From NCBI GenBank assembly GCA_963930655.1, contig OZ005609.1, forward strand, positions 16,689,001-16,753,000: a stretch of 64,000 nucleotides of DNA, given 5' to 3'. Source of the stretch: Myrica gale. Taxonomy: Eukaryota; Streptophyta; Magnoliopsida; Fagales; Myricaceae. The position numbers and the translations under genes are program-made. Of the stretch, positions 1 to 11,666 are shown in pieces. Each line of letters opens with the position of its first letter. Within the stretch, counting starts at the first letter, position 1. Under the pieces are notes generated by a model. It worked only from the letters and a program-made list of their open reading frames with translations. It ran no database searches and was not told the DNA's origin.

Positions 1-3000
1 GCCATTAATACAATGTCATCAAAGAGATCAAAGGTCTCCGGTGCTGGCTGAAGAAGTGATACCAAAATGGTGGCCCCTGCTTCGTGTGCTAGATGTTGCA
101 GACAGGTAACAATCTGAAAGGCAGTGGAGCTGTCTAAGCCATTTGATATCTCGTCCATAAGAAGTGCTTTTCTTGGACCAATAATCATTTCCCCTGGTGG
201 ATAAGAGAATCAAGGAAAGCTTGTTATGATGAAAGCCAAGAATGTTCAATCTATTCAAAAGCAGTCTTCGATAGTTATCCCTAGTTTTTGAGGTTTCGTC
301 AGTAGGCTGTCATGTTAGAAATGTATTCTTATTTTGCTTATTTCCTGTTTGTATATCAACCAATAGTTTTCATCTAGGCAACACTAGTACAAATCCGCAT
401 TCTACAAAACCTGTTGTCAGCCTTCTCTTCTGGCCGCCTGAAATTCCTCTTTTCATCCTATCTCCTACAAGCGTTTCAGCACAATCATCAAGACTGAGGA
501 TCTGAAGAGCAAAAAATGACAAGAGGATCACTATCAGCTAGCATGAGGATAGAGCTGGGTAATCGGTCCCTCAGTCAAGAAATTACCTTCAAAACATAAT
601 CCGTTAGGAGAGTTTCTCTTAATCCTTCAATTGAAATGGCCTAATAATCAAGTTCTGTTATTAGTGATGCGTGTGATGAGAAGGGACTGAGCTGCCATTA
701 TTTCGGAAGCACAATAAAGTACACTGTTTTTGCTAATTGGTTACCTTCATGTAAGCGTCAATATCTGGTTCGGGGGTAATTCTAGCTTCTTCCTCCCTTC
801 TACAAAGTTCTTTCATAATATCTTCAATGGCACAAGTCATATTATATAACCCAGTTGTATAAAAGCATGATTATTGTGGCAATAGTATACAGAACAAAGA
901 GTACCTTCTCTGTGCCCAATGCCCTGACAACGTGCTGAGAAGTCAAGTGTTTCTCTCACGGTCATTTCAGGAATGTGTAGGTCATATTGACTTATATAAG
1001 CTGATGTCTTTTGAGGAACAAACTCATTGAACTTATAACCATTGTAGGAGATTTCCCCTGCGACCTGAAACTCATTTGAGAACATACTAAATATTTCATT
1101 TCAAAAAGTAGACACTTTAGAATCTGTATCACTATAATCCAATTTAACTTGTTTCAGTTTTTCATTAATGTTGTGAAGTGATGACTGGTCCCGGATATTG
1201 TTTCTCACAGGAAATGGTGGGAAAGTGCTTCAATTTGTTTCATTGGTAGGGTTTGATGAATTGGTAAAAAAAACCTTAAGAGATTGATCGAGTGTCCCTG
1301 AAAGTGCCCGTAACAAAGTGGTTTTCCCACAGCCTGGAGGCCCAAGCAATAAAGTTAGCCTGCATGTGAAGGGATAGAGCTTATTAAGCCAATGAGTTGA
1401 TGATGTTCCATGGGATCTATAGCTCCTTTAACAATGAAAAAATACGAAAAAAATGCAAGTGGAACTGGTGTATGTTGGAAAAATATTGAATGGAGATCGA
1501 TGAGATTTGCAGTAGACTAAAAAACTAAACAAACCAGTCCTGTACAACAAGTATGTACAATGGTGTACAATTGGGTTCAAGCAAGTTCGCCTCCAAGATA
1601 CAATGAAGCCCAGATTACCAATCTGTTGTCTATTGACGTTTTGCACTAACGAAGTTAGACTAGAATACCCTCAGATTGTACTGTTGTCTATCGACGTTTT
1701 GCACTAACGAAGTTAGACTAGAATACCCTCAGATTGTACTGTTGTAGCCAAGAAATCAAAATTATACTTCTGCAGTCTTGGTGAACAGGTACTTCTTCGT
1801 TGTGAATAGGTACCTTTTCGACGTGGACAAGTATCTTTTCATTGAAAGGGTACCTCTTCATCACTAAAGGATACCTCTTCATGTGAAAAAGAACTTTTTC
1901 TATGAACAAATACCTCTTTAAGGAAGAGATATCATTTCATTAATGGACATACCGTTTCAAACGAAAAAGATTGAATTTCGTCCATTGATCAAAAGTTCAC
2001 TTGATCTCGACCGTTCATTCTCCAACCAACTTAGAACTTAAATTTGACCGCTGGATTACTTCTATTTCAAAATAGCATTAAGAAATACTCACATTCCATC
2101 ACCCTCCACGAAATGCTCTATCCATCAATACATTCACAATATATATAAAAATAAAATATAAAATATATATTAATATTTTGAAAATATTTTACAGCAGTGT
2201 ATTCAGTATCGACCTTGAAGGCTTGATGATGCCACTGACATCTTTCAAAATCCCTAGCTTGTTTGCTTGAGACTCGCACCTGGTAATGTATTTCAGACCC
2301 TGCTCAATTGTGGACATCTCAGTTACTATTCGAAAATACGAGCATTGTTACAAAACATTAAAAAGATCATCATAAAAAGCAAGAAACACTTTACATGACT
2401 TTAACTTACATGTTGCTATCCAAAAATCAGTGAAGTTGGAATACTGTAGCAATACAGAATGATTCCACTATCTTAAAGAATCTTAACAACTGATTCTAAA
2501 AATAGGCTTTGCCTCTCCTGAAGCAAAAATTAATGAAACGCCAAATTTGTTTGAATGGTTATATGCTATTTGACGTAGAACGATCATGCAGTTGATTCAC
2601 AGGTATTCCAAGACTAGTAGGCAAAATGGTGGGTAATGCGTATAGAGAGAAACAAGGAATTTATGAACAAAGTAACTATCGCTGTGAAGAAACTATCCTC
2701 TGTTACTCCCAATTTGGAGAAATTTCTTTCCCCAATTAATTTGTTGGTATGTTCCTAATTAGAAAAGAGCAAAGAGTAACCCCTTTTGTGGTAGAACAGT
2801 TAGCTTGAAGTCACGCCTCATTCAATGCCTGAAGTCATCCATAAACTGAAACATACTTGAAAAAGACAAGATCAGAAGCACTTACGTCAATGATTACGCG
2901 TTTGAGCGTGTTCCAAAGGGTGGGGATGGGCTTTCCATGAATTACCTCGCATTCTGCCTCTATCAACAAATTCTGGTATCTTATTTCTATGCTTGGCAGT

Positions 3001-4128
3001 TCCAGACCCACTCTAGAGAGCCAAAAAAATCGGTATAAATGGAATAGCACATGAATAAAGGCACATTGTTGCAGTGTAATTAACTGTGTACGTATCTATA
3101 TTCTAAAATTAAGTGCTCAGAAAATGATCTCAATCATTTGAACATAGTGCAGCACTCTCCTTATGTAAAAATATTGTCTCACATTGAAAAGAAGTGATAA
3201 ATATAAGTAGTTAATATAGTATAGTTGGGTTCAAACATATAGTTTAAGCTTTTAAGTTGAGTGATGTCACGTGTGCGGGGCAAAGCATGACGAGGTGGAT
3301 CTTAGGGAGGCCCAAAAGAGAAGTGGCCTATAGGATCAGGCTAATATTGGAGGGATCAAAAGGGGAAGCGAGTTGTGCAGTCACAATTCACAAAGTGGAT
3401 CCTAAGAGAGAAAAAATTGTCCGGTATGATTGTGAGGCCTCCACACAAGGGAGGAGTGTGTTGTGCATGGTGCTCTGTGGTATGGTCCAAAAAAAATACT
3501 TTCATTGAAAAGAGAGTGAGTTCATGTGGTGATAGAGTCACACGTGAGGAAGAGATCGTTAAAAAATAAAAAACCAAATGTTCTCTATAGTTATGATTCA
3601 TCTTTTTGGCCTTAAAAACCTGTATTTGAAACGCTCTCTTTTCTTTTCTTTCATTTATTTTCTGTTTCTTTTCGCATCTTCAAGCGAACATGCATCTGCA
3701 TGCTTCTGCCCGTGCATGCGCGAATAATGCAGTACACTAGACTGGACAAAAATGATCATAGCAGGAAGAATACTTTCGTCTTACCTGTCTATTCTTTCCT
3801 TCTGTTTCTTTAATAATCGAAGGTTGTCTTCCTCAATTTCCTTCAAAAGTTTCTCAACGAGGAAGTGCCTCTCTGCTGCTCCAAGCTTGGAAACATCAAT
3901 TACTGTCTTACCCTTCAAATCTTCTTTCCCGTCGTTCAAATGCTCAGGATCAAATAATGACTTCTCGACTCGTTTGTACGTGGGTAATGTCTCAAATATT
4001 ACAGGCCTCTGTACCTCTCTTCCATCGATAGTCTCTTTCGTGGGCATTTCGTCAAAGTGACTTCCGGCACTCGATGCATGGGGAGGCAAAGATGACTCGA
4101 TGCTTCTCTGTATATCTGCCATTTCCAT
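1..4128 (-). CDS. ABCG30-like: PDR-type ABCG transporter, ABCG30-like, N-terminal part (partial)
   Basis: Full-size (pleiotropic drug resistance type) ABC transporter of the plasma membrane; only the N-terminal third is in the window. Exons from GT/AG borders, all phases consistent: 3785-4128, 2857-3012, 2214-2279, 1275-1359, 905-1064, 745-821, 587-640, 411-501 and 193 down to the edge (about 408 residues, no stops). Exon 1 starts MEMADIQRS at 4128 and ends in the basic KQKERIDR. Visible motifs: Walker [10 protein letters not shown] (exon 4), the PDR segment [20 protein letters not shown] (exon 5), ABC signature [11 protein letters not shown] (exon 8), Walker B LLMDEI followed by SNGLDSST (exon 9). 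From memory of the family the best match is Arabidopsis ABCG30 (PDR2), a reported abscisic-acid importer in seeds; substrate specificity here is inference. A TATA box lies 82 bp upstream. The second nucleotide-binding domain and both membrane domains lie outside the window. Confidence 0.93.
1623..1738. repeat. 58-bp perfect-period tandem duplication in an ABCG intron
   Basis: Two adjacent 58-bp copies (1623-1680 and 1681-1738) differ by one base (tattgacg versus tatcgacg). They lie in the intron between exons 3 and 4 of the ABCG gene. Confidence 0.9.
1788..1920. repeat. Degenerate ~20-bp minisatellite in the same ABCG intron
   Basis: About seven imperfect units related to GGTACCTCTTCATNNNNAAA follow one another. 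The minus-strand translation shows the matching repeat of short VP/HNEE-like blocks. It is intronic, with no coding role visible. Confidence 0.65.
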
Positions 4129-4209
4129 TCTGATGGACTCTTATGTCTAGAGGGAGAGATGATCGTAGCGAAAGAGCTGTGAAGAGCAACGCCAATGGCG
4201 TCATGCACC

Positions 4210-4217
4210 TTTTATAG
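4210..4217 (-). promoter_or_regulatory. TATA box of the ABCG gene
   Basis: On the minus strand the sequence reads TATAAAAG, 82 bp upstream of the ATG at 4128. That spacing suits a short 5'UTR. Confidence 0.6.
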
Positions 4218-4219
4218 GT

Positions 4220-5319
4220 TGTATCATTCCTCTGATCGAATACTCGAAGAGGCATCCATCAAGCTATGTGATCTTGATAGATGCTTTAGGGGCATGATTT
4301 GAGGTCGATTTTTATGGAACCGGCATGATGTAACTATAATACGATTCGATGTTTGGCATCATACGTCTAGCTTCTGTCCATACATATTGCTTGATTTTGA
4401 ACTTTATAACATATATATACATATACGCTGCCTTTTGATATATAACCATTTTCACAAAAGAAAAATATCTCCTAGCTATAAACAAATCCAACGCTTTATA
4501 ACTTCAGAACATTTGTTCTTGATCAAGGCCTTGATTATATGCATGTTTCTTTGGTTAATTATATTTACCAAAATGATCATTTTGCCTTCGGGTTTCCTGA
4601 AAGATGGCCAAATGGTGGTTTTCTGTTGTGCCATGCATTTAGATGATCGTATTTTGACTATAAGAATAAGCCTTTTCATACTGCATATATCATTCAATTT
4701 ATTTTATAATTCGTATCATGAATGCATTTTATTTCCTTAAGCCACTTTGTAGTACGTACGAACGTACCTCTCCCGTGGCCGGGTACTATACGACGTTCTT
4801 GCATTAAAAAAAACAAATTCTTTGTTTTTTTTAATGTTATTCCTCAAAATTTTAAAAACAGATTAAAAGAAATAAATAGTTCTCTAAAATAGAGTGTCAA
4901 TATTTTTATTTAAAAATTATTATTTTTATATATGTTTTTTTATAAATGCATAAATTGATTTTGTACTTGAGCTAACTATAAATACATTACTCCCATTCAC
5001 TAAATTAAAAAAGTGAAATTCTTTAAAGAATCTGTTTCTTTCCGCTCTGTATTCCTCAGAGAATCTTTAATACTACAAAGTTTTAGGAAGCGGCCTTTCA
5101 GTGCACTAGGGCGCCGTCGATGCTTGTCATAGTTACCTCGGCCTCCAGCCCGCCCTGCTCTGTCTCTTTTCTCATAGTTTCAATGTCAAAGGGCCAAAAC
5201 GAAAGTCAGATAGCTTTCATTCTCACAGCCAAACGAGAGTGGTACAAGTAACACAGAGAGAGACAGACAGAGTTGTCTCCAACTCTTCCTTTTGGCAAGA
5301 GGCCGGCAGAAGTAAAAGT
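4220..5319. other. Intergenic region upstream of the ABCG gene
   Basis: AT-rich sequence with runs of A and T around 4805-4990. It holds only short ORFs without recognisable domains. No gene is supported. Confidence 0.5.
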
Positions 5320-6300
5320 TGACACCGGATGAAACGGAACTGGAATTGCATATTCCGGTTTCCGTTCCGGTACTTACCGAATTGTGATTTTTAATCGGTT
5401 CCATTCCGGAATACACCGAAATGAAACCTGAATTGGAACCGAAAATTCCGGTTCCTTATTTGGGCTTAAAAGGGTCATATTTTGTATGAGCCCATAACCA
5501 ATTATGCAAAAAATTTACATCTTTTACCTGCTGTTCAAATCCAAAATAAAGAACCAAATACCATATAAAATACTACCATCCAATATAAAGGGCCAAAATT
5601 CAAATGTCAATAATCCAATTGTCAAATAATTAACAAAAAATTAACCATAAACAAATAAACAATACAAATAAGTAAATAAACAAGACATTCTTCAAACTAC
5701 AAAAGAAAAACTAAACAAAAAATTAATCATACAAATAAGTAAACAACTAAACTATTAAACAAGAAAAAGATGAACTCTAAACAAGTAAACAAAATCCAAA
5801 CTCAAAAAGGTGAACTCTAAATTAAAATTAGTTCTTTGAAATTTATAAAACAAGTAAAAGATAAAGATTAAAGGACATCCAAAATTCCAAATTAAAGAAT
5901 CAAAATCCCAAGCTTCCTAATTCATCAAACATTTCAAGCTTCTCCAATGCTCAAATCTCTAAAAAAGACAAAAAAAACAAAATAAGACATTTATAAGAGA
6001 ATATTAAGAAAATCAAGTAATTAATTAACAAAAAAATATTTATGAGAGAAATATTAAGGTAACCAACCAAATAAAAAGTCCAACTATCTAAATACTATGG
6101 AACCCAAATAAATATATCTTTTAAAAAAATATTTTCCGAAACCAGAATTTCCGGTTCCGGGATTTTCCTAAAATATGATCCGGTTCCGGTATTGATCAGA
6201 ACCGGTACAAACGGTCGACCGCTATATGAACAGGTCGACTGCTACATGAACCGGTCAACAGCTTCAAGTTGCCTCTTTGTAGCGGTCGACTGGCTCTCAT
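5320..6300. mobile_element. Putative non-autonomous hAT (Ac-like) element remnant
   Basis: Clusters of TTCCGG, GGTTCC and ACCGG motifs in both orientations occupy 5325-5460 and 6130-6290. They flank about 650 bp of A-rich sequence (5500-6120) made of AAATAAACAA-like words. Subterminal arrays of short CCGG/ACGG-type motifs around an AT-rich core are characteristic of Ac-like hAT elements. I could not find convincing terminal inverted repeats or an 8-bp target duplication, so class and borders are inferred. The right cluster also contains GGTCGACCGCT, which recurs near 52.06 kb. Confidence 0.35.
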
Positions 6301-7863
6301 TCTGTTAGCCATTTACACATCCAATTAGTTCGAAGAGCGTAGGTTTAGGAAGTGGGTCAATGCGCAGGTCAGTAGTAAAACGGGTCAAATTCGCGGGTCA
6401 AATTCATTAATTGAGGTGACGTGTTATGAGCCCCTGAATCTTGAAAATGTAATCTTCACCGTTGCAAAGCACCCTCAGCACCATAGTGCTAAGTATAATA
6501 AGCGATCCCACAAATCTTAGGTTGAATCCTTAACCTAAAAGTTCAATGCGGACTTGGTTTTTGCTTGGACCGGGCATAAGTGATTTCTGCATGAAGCTAT
6601 AGCCTATACACCGAAAAATGTAGTGTGTTTCATGCATGTAAGAGTTAATAATAAGTTCACCTACCCGAAAAGAGAAAGGAGTATTGGCTAAAAAACTACA
6701 TGCTTAATCCTATTGGAGAAGTACTAATGCCTCCTATGATGCTCTAACATGTAAGATGAGTGACTATGTATGCGTAGTCATGCCAGTTTAACCCAAAACG
6801 AGTAGGTAAGAGAGCACATATAAATGGATCTTGTCAGTTGAAAAACAGAGACTGCATGTGAGAGGCCAAGTCAATTTTGTATAAAACAGCAGTAAATCTT
6901 AATATATATATAATCAATAGGGAAGACACTTTTATTCAACTCTTTGAAAAGTTTTCTGTTTCTTTGTTTTCTTTTTGAAGTGACTGATAGAAGAAATTCC
7001 TAATCTTACAATTTTTTGACAGCACAAGGAATCGAACCTAAGAAGACTTAACTGCTACAAGGAACGATCAATACATTTTTTTTTCTCTTTAAAATGGTTA
7101 ATGGGATGGATGGACACCATCTGAGTAACAGAATGTCATTATCTTGGCAAATAGAATTCTTGCCATAATCAGACCTTAATTAAGCCCCCATTATATAATC
7201 GGGTTGTTGAGGATCATCCCCTCTTGCATTTGTATTTGTATATTTTTGTTTCTATTCAACAGCACACATCCCATCTTGTACGTATTCATAACAGGAATCC
7301 AAACTCGATCCTGTGAATTGTGATCCGAAACAACAATATATTAGCTACTCTCCAGCGAAAAGCACACCACCAGTGCATTCTACAAGAGTTGCTTATCAGA
7401 ACAGAGGAATAGCCTTCTTGATCAAGTGCTAAACTTGTTCAGAGAAACACGACTATATGATAGTTGGCGATTTGGCAAGGCACAATCAATCAGGCAGCAT
7501 TAGCATTTAATCATAAAGAATGTTTGATTAATCATTAAATGAATTCATCCAAACAGAACCCTTATCCTTAGACAGGTAGTCATACTAATGTATATGTTGT
7601 ACCTGTCTTTTTAATAACCTATCTGTCGATACTTTCTGTTTTATGCCACGCTTTGGAATTTAAGTGAGCTGATAATTACAGCCTAAGTGCCCTCTCCCAT
7701 CTAATCCAAGGATCAACTATACTCTTTACTGGAGGGCACTATTGGTAGTTTGTAATTAACCATCTTTAACGGATTCTCTGGTGCCACTATATCTACCTCT
7801 CGACTGCGGATGCCCTCTTCACCAATCTCTCTCGGGGTTGATTGTCTTTGCAGTAACAGAAAA
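6301..7863. other. Intergenic and upstream region of the CBM43 gene
   Basis: No ORF with a recognisable domain. AT-rich stretches (6899-6920 TATATATATA) and no clear transposon borders. A weak TATA-like CTATATCTA lies at about 7786, roughly 75 bp before the ATG at 7864. Confidence 0.45.
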
Positions 7864-8983
7864 ATGAAGATTGCTAGAGTCACATTGGCGATGTTCCTTC
7901 CTCTGGCATTGGCGCTTCTCCTGTCTCTGTGTGCTTGCACCGGTGTGTCTTTCTTTTCACTGCTACCTAAACCTCTATTATTTTGAGTTTCTCAACATGC
8001 ACCAAGCGAATTAGCTGAGCCGTCTATCGAGTGCATGCATGCTTCGCATCCCTTAACCAAAATGATTATAGGGAGGTGTCCACGATAGTTCATGATCACC
8101 AGTCCTATCATGGTGTATGTTATTGTTCTTCTAAATAAAGCAAAGTCGTCTGAAGGAATTTCCGTTAGCATTTCGTGTCACCGTGATGATTGCAGAGTCA
8201 TTGGGCGTAAGTCAGTGGATTAGTACTTTGTTACCCATAGACGACTCTGTTTATAATCCGAATTTCTGTCTGAGAGTTATAATTTTTCACATCTCTTAAA
8301 TTTTGTAATTCGACATGCAGCGTCAAGGATGCATGTGAATGGAAAGGCCATGAAGCTGCAGGTAAGTCTTCCAGCCATACCAATAGTCTCTTCAGCTCTA
8401 GAAATTAGCAAAACGCTTTGATTCTGCAGCAGAAGTCGAGCAAGGACTGCCAGTCTAGACAACAGCAATGGTCATTGCTTTTCGATCTTCATTCTTCAAG
8501 CAAGGACTGATTTCTCTCTCTTTAACTTGTAATGTTCTTCAGCGCCCAAGAGTAGTACCGAATAGTTGGTGCATTGCTAAGCCTTCCTCAGATAATGAAA
8601 AACTTCTTCATAACGTGGAATACAGCTGCGAGCAAGCTCATGTCAACTGCAGTAGCATACAGCTTGGAGGTAGCTGCTTCCATCCAAACAATGCAGCCTC
8701 ACATGCTTCATTTGCTATGAATCTCTTCTACCAGGCTGCTGGGAAGCACCAGTGGGACTGCCATTTCAATGGAACCGGTCTCGTCATCTTTGTGAACCCT
8801 TGTATGTTATATCCAACATGTCGTGAATTAAGCTTTTTTGCACAAAGATGGAAAACGTTTGACAAGCTCAAAGGTTGTCTAGCTTCATCAGAGTTGTGAG
8901 ATGATTTACTGATTTAAACTTGGTTTTTCTTTTTATTATGTTTTGGCCTGGCAGCTTTTGGCAATTGTGTTTATCCGGCTTGA
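7864..8983 (+). CDS. Secreted CBM43 (X8) domain protein, callose-binding-like
   Basis: A small secreted wall protein of the X8/CBM43 family, which binds beta-1,3-glucan (callose), for example at plasmodesmata. Model, all GT/AG and in phase: exon 1 7864-7942 (signal peptide MKIARVTLAMFLPLALALL...), exon 2 8321-8361, exon 3 8543-8801, exon 4 8955-8983 with stop TGA; 135 residues. The domain begins at NSWCIAKPSSDNEKLL and has the expected cysteines in YSCEQ, VNCSS, GGSCFHPNN, WDCHF and, across the last splice, PSFGNCVYPA. The conserved HASFAMNLFYQ is present. There is no glycosyl hydrolase domain and no clear GPI-anchor tail, so a soluble single-domain protein is likely. The uninterrupted frame starting at 8468 is mostly intron read-through before 8543, and it loses the true C-terminus after 8801. 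The exact ligand is inferred from the family. Confidence 0.85.
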
Positions 8984-10475
8984 TGAGAGAGACCTCTGGA
9001 TAAGAAGTTCAGAAGAAAATGGCTCATGTATCAGTTGAATAAATAGGAAAGCTTTTCAGCAGTTGCGTCGATATCAAATAAGAAACAAAAAGGTAGAAGT
9101 GGTTTTTATTTCGAAATATTTAGATCCTGATTTCTGATGCTGGTAATGTTTGAACTATTTATATCATTATAAGGATCAGAAGAACATTAAGCGAAAAGGA
9201 TTATTATAACTGAAAGAGAGAAATAACCATAGTTGTAGCTAGTAGCAGAATGCCTGGACTCTCTCTCTCTCTTATTGTGGCGAATCTTGTCGCCACGAAA
9301 ACGGCTTTTATTTTCTATGAATTCAACCCTGACATCAAAGTGTGGATCCATCTGGTTTGGGCTCATTACCCTCAATTCGGGTCTAGCAAGTGAGACTTTT
9401 TTACGTGGGCTGTCCATCGTCCAGGGTACAAGCTCACCATAAGATGATTGGTTAAAAGGTAACCCCAGATATTGAATAACGAACAGAAGGTACCCCCAAA
9501 AAAAAAACACGAACAAAAGGTAACATGTAATTATTGGATGTAACACCCAGGTTTCTGATTTAATAATTGTTTTGACAGTACCATGCTACCAAAAGTATGC
9601 GGTGTAATAATAAGTTGAAAAGGTTTCTCGACATTTTACATGTAAATAGAGTCAACCTGTTCTGATTATCTCTCTGCAAGAAAAAAACAGTGCAGGAAAT
9701 CATAATCAGAAAAATAATATAATAACTAAAGTAAAACAGAGTGGAACGGAGTTGGAAAGGGAGCTTGGTGGGGTTTCAGTTTTCGTAGCATTAATGTTTG
9801 TTGGCGTACACACCTAGCAATTTAAGCGACAAGTAAAGGTTGAAGTGGTATTCAGATAATGCATCGACCAAACCAGCTGGCTGCTGGCCCCAACGAGAAC
9901 CCAAATCTCCAAGTTTGGGTCTTTACTCTTTAGTGGCATTATCATCTCTTTTAAAAGTTCTAGTCCTCTCAGTTCGGCACATCATTGTAACCTTTTTTGT
10001 CCGTTCGGGCGCAGTCAAGGACCCGATGCCACTGCCAGGCTTGCACACAATGAAATCATACAGCATGCTGATTACTGGGTTTAACAGTGCGATATTGAGA
10101 TGTACATACCAACATTGATTGAGATGCAGTTAGGACAGGGGGAAACACGGGGGAGACATAAAAACAAAAACAAAACATTTGGTTTTTACCAAACACGTCC
10201 ACAATTTGCTGCTACCTCGCTGCTATATTCTGCAAGCAATCAGAAGTTTGGCAGCTCTTCACTAATTCCACTGCCCTCAATTCGACAAAATGGCAATATA
10301 TTTTTTGATTGCAGTGACAGTGGTAACAGGATTACATAAGAATGAAATTATAAAAAAAAAGTTAAAAAAAAAAGGAATTCCAAAAGCCAAATCTTAGGTA
10401 AGGGATTAGGACACGCAAATTATTCAAGTACCAATAAAACAAGCATTGGGAAACAGGAGACGGAGCCGATAGATC
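8984..10475. other. Intergenic region between the CBM43 and SAM synthase 3' ends
   Basis: Convergent 3' flanks of the two genes. Short ORFs at 9187-9546 (minus) and 9840-10339 (plus) show no domain and no splice support. A TGTAACACCC word at about 9539 resembles a retrotransposon LTR start but has no partner. Confidence 0.45.
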
Positions 10476-11657
10476 TTAAGATTGAGGCTTCTCCCACTTG
10501 AGGGGCTTCACAACCTCCCAGGTGAAGTCTGTGTCATCCCGTCCAAAGTGTCCGTAGGCAGCAGTCTTCAAGAATCTGCCATTGCCACCCCTGTTGAGGT
10601 CCAAGTTAATGGTGATCATACCAGGCCTGAAATCGAAGTTCTCTTTCACAATTTTTAGGATCTCCTTGTCAGGAATCTTTCCAGTTCCATATGTGTCGAC
10701 AAAGACCGACAAGGGCTCAGGCACACCAATGGCATAAGAGACCTGCACGATGCACCTACGAGCAAGTCCACTTGCTACAATACTCTTAGCAGCCTGCCTG
10801 ACAATGTAGGCACCACTTCTGTCCACCTTGGTTGGGTCCTTTCCAGAGAAAGCACCACCACCATGGGCTCCCCAGCCACCATATGTGTCAATGATGATTT
10901 TACGGCCAGTAAGACCTGCATCACCATGAGGGCCACCAATGACAAAGCGGCCTGAGGGGTTAAGGTGGAAGATGGTCTTCTCGTCAAGGTACTTCTCTGG
11001 GATGACAGGCTTGATCACATGCTCCTTAAGGTCAGCAGCAATCTCATCATTTGTGACAGTCTCATCATGCTGGGTAGAGATGAGGACAGTGTGGACGCGG
11101 ACAGGAACCATGGCACCATTTTCGTTGTAGTATTCAACAGTCACTTGGGTCTTACCATCAGGCCTCAACCAGGGACAGGTGTCATTCTTCCTGACCTCAG
11201 TAAGGCGAGCTCCAAGCTTGGTAGCAAGGACATGGCTAAGAGGCATGTATTCGGGAGTCTCATCAGTGGCATAACCAAACATGTGTCCCTGGTCACCAGC
11301 ACCGATCTCCTCAGGGCGCTTGGTGAAGTGGCCATGGACACCCTGGGCAATATCAGGGCTCTGCTGCTCAATGTTAACCAGCACCTTGCAGTTGTCAGCA
11401 TCAAGACCCACATCATCAGAAACAAATCCAATAGCACGACATGTGTCACGGACAATCTTCTCATAGTCTATGTTGCCCTTGGTGGTGATCTCTCCAAAGA
11501 CCATAACCATGTTGGTCTTGGTGCATGTCTCACAAGCAACCTTGCTGTCAGGATCTTGGGCAAGGCAAGCGTCAAGCACTGCATCAGAGATCTGGTCGCA
11601 CAGCTTGTCTGGGTGACCCTCGTTGACGGATTCAGAGGTGAATAGAAAGGTCTCCAT
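10476..11657 (-). CDS. SAMS: S-adenosylmethionine synthase (methionine adenosyltransferase)
   Basis: Makes S-adenosylmethionine from methionine and ATP with release of phosphate and pyrophosphate; it supplies methyl groups and ethylene and polyamine precursors. The single uninterrupted frame of 393 residues matches the plant family length of about 390-394. Landmarks: [13 protein letters not shown] near residue 14 (the HPDK active-site motif), [15 protein letters not shown] near 117 (ATP-binding GAGDQG), [13 protein letters not shown] and the glycine-rich [18 protein letters not shown] near 270. The C-terminus is [16 protein letters not shown]. The start ATG lies 9 bp downstream of the end of a 5'UTR intron, as in other plant SAMS genes. 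No lesion is seen; probably a functional housekeeping gene. The paralogue number cannot be assigned. Confidence 0.98.
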   Translation of the reverse strand: METFLFTSESVNEGHPDKLCDQISDAVLDACLAQDPDSKVACETCTKTNMVMVFGEITTKGNIDYEKIVRDTCRAIGFVSDDVGLDADNCKVLVNIEQQSPDIAQGVHGHFTKRPEEIGAGDQGHMFGYATDETPEYMPLSHVLATKLGARLTEVRKNDTCPWLRPDGKTQVTVEYYNENGAMVPVRVHTVLISTQHDETVTNDEIAADLKEHVIKPVIPEKYLDEKTIFHLNPSGRFVIGGPHGDAGLTGRKIIIDTYGGWGAHGGGAFSGKDPTKVDRSGAYIVRQAAKSIVASGLARRCIVQVSYAIGVPEPLSVFVDTYGTGKIPDKEILKIVKENFDFRPGMITINLDLNRGGNGRFLKTAAYGHFGRDDTDFTWEVVKPLKWEKPQS

Positions 11658-11666
11658 TCTTTGAAG

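Noticed and set aside
4387-4740. 117-codon plus-strand ORF upstream of the ABCG gene
   Set aside because: AT-rich, aromatic and isoleucine-rich composition typical of chance frames in such DNA.
8430-8469. Possible extra CBM43 exon with a tandem NAGNAG acceptor
   Set aside because: It leaves the frame in phase 1 while the next exon needs phase 0. Skipping it gives a perfect protein, so it is not in the main model.
9187-9546. 119-codon minus-strand ORF downstream of the CBM43 gene
   Set aside because: No domain, low-complexity hydrophobic ends, no promoter or splice evidence.
10775-11645. Several long ORFs on both strands overlapping the SAM synthase gene
   Set aside because: They are antisense or frame-shifted reflections of the highly conserved 393-residue frame.
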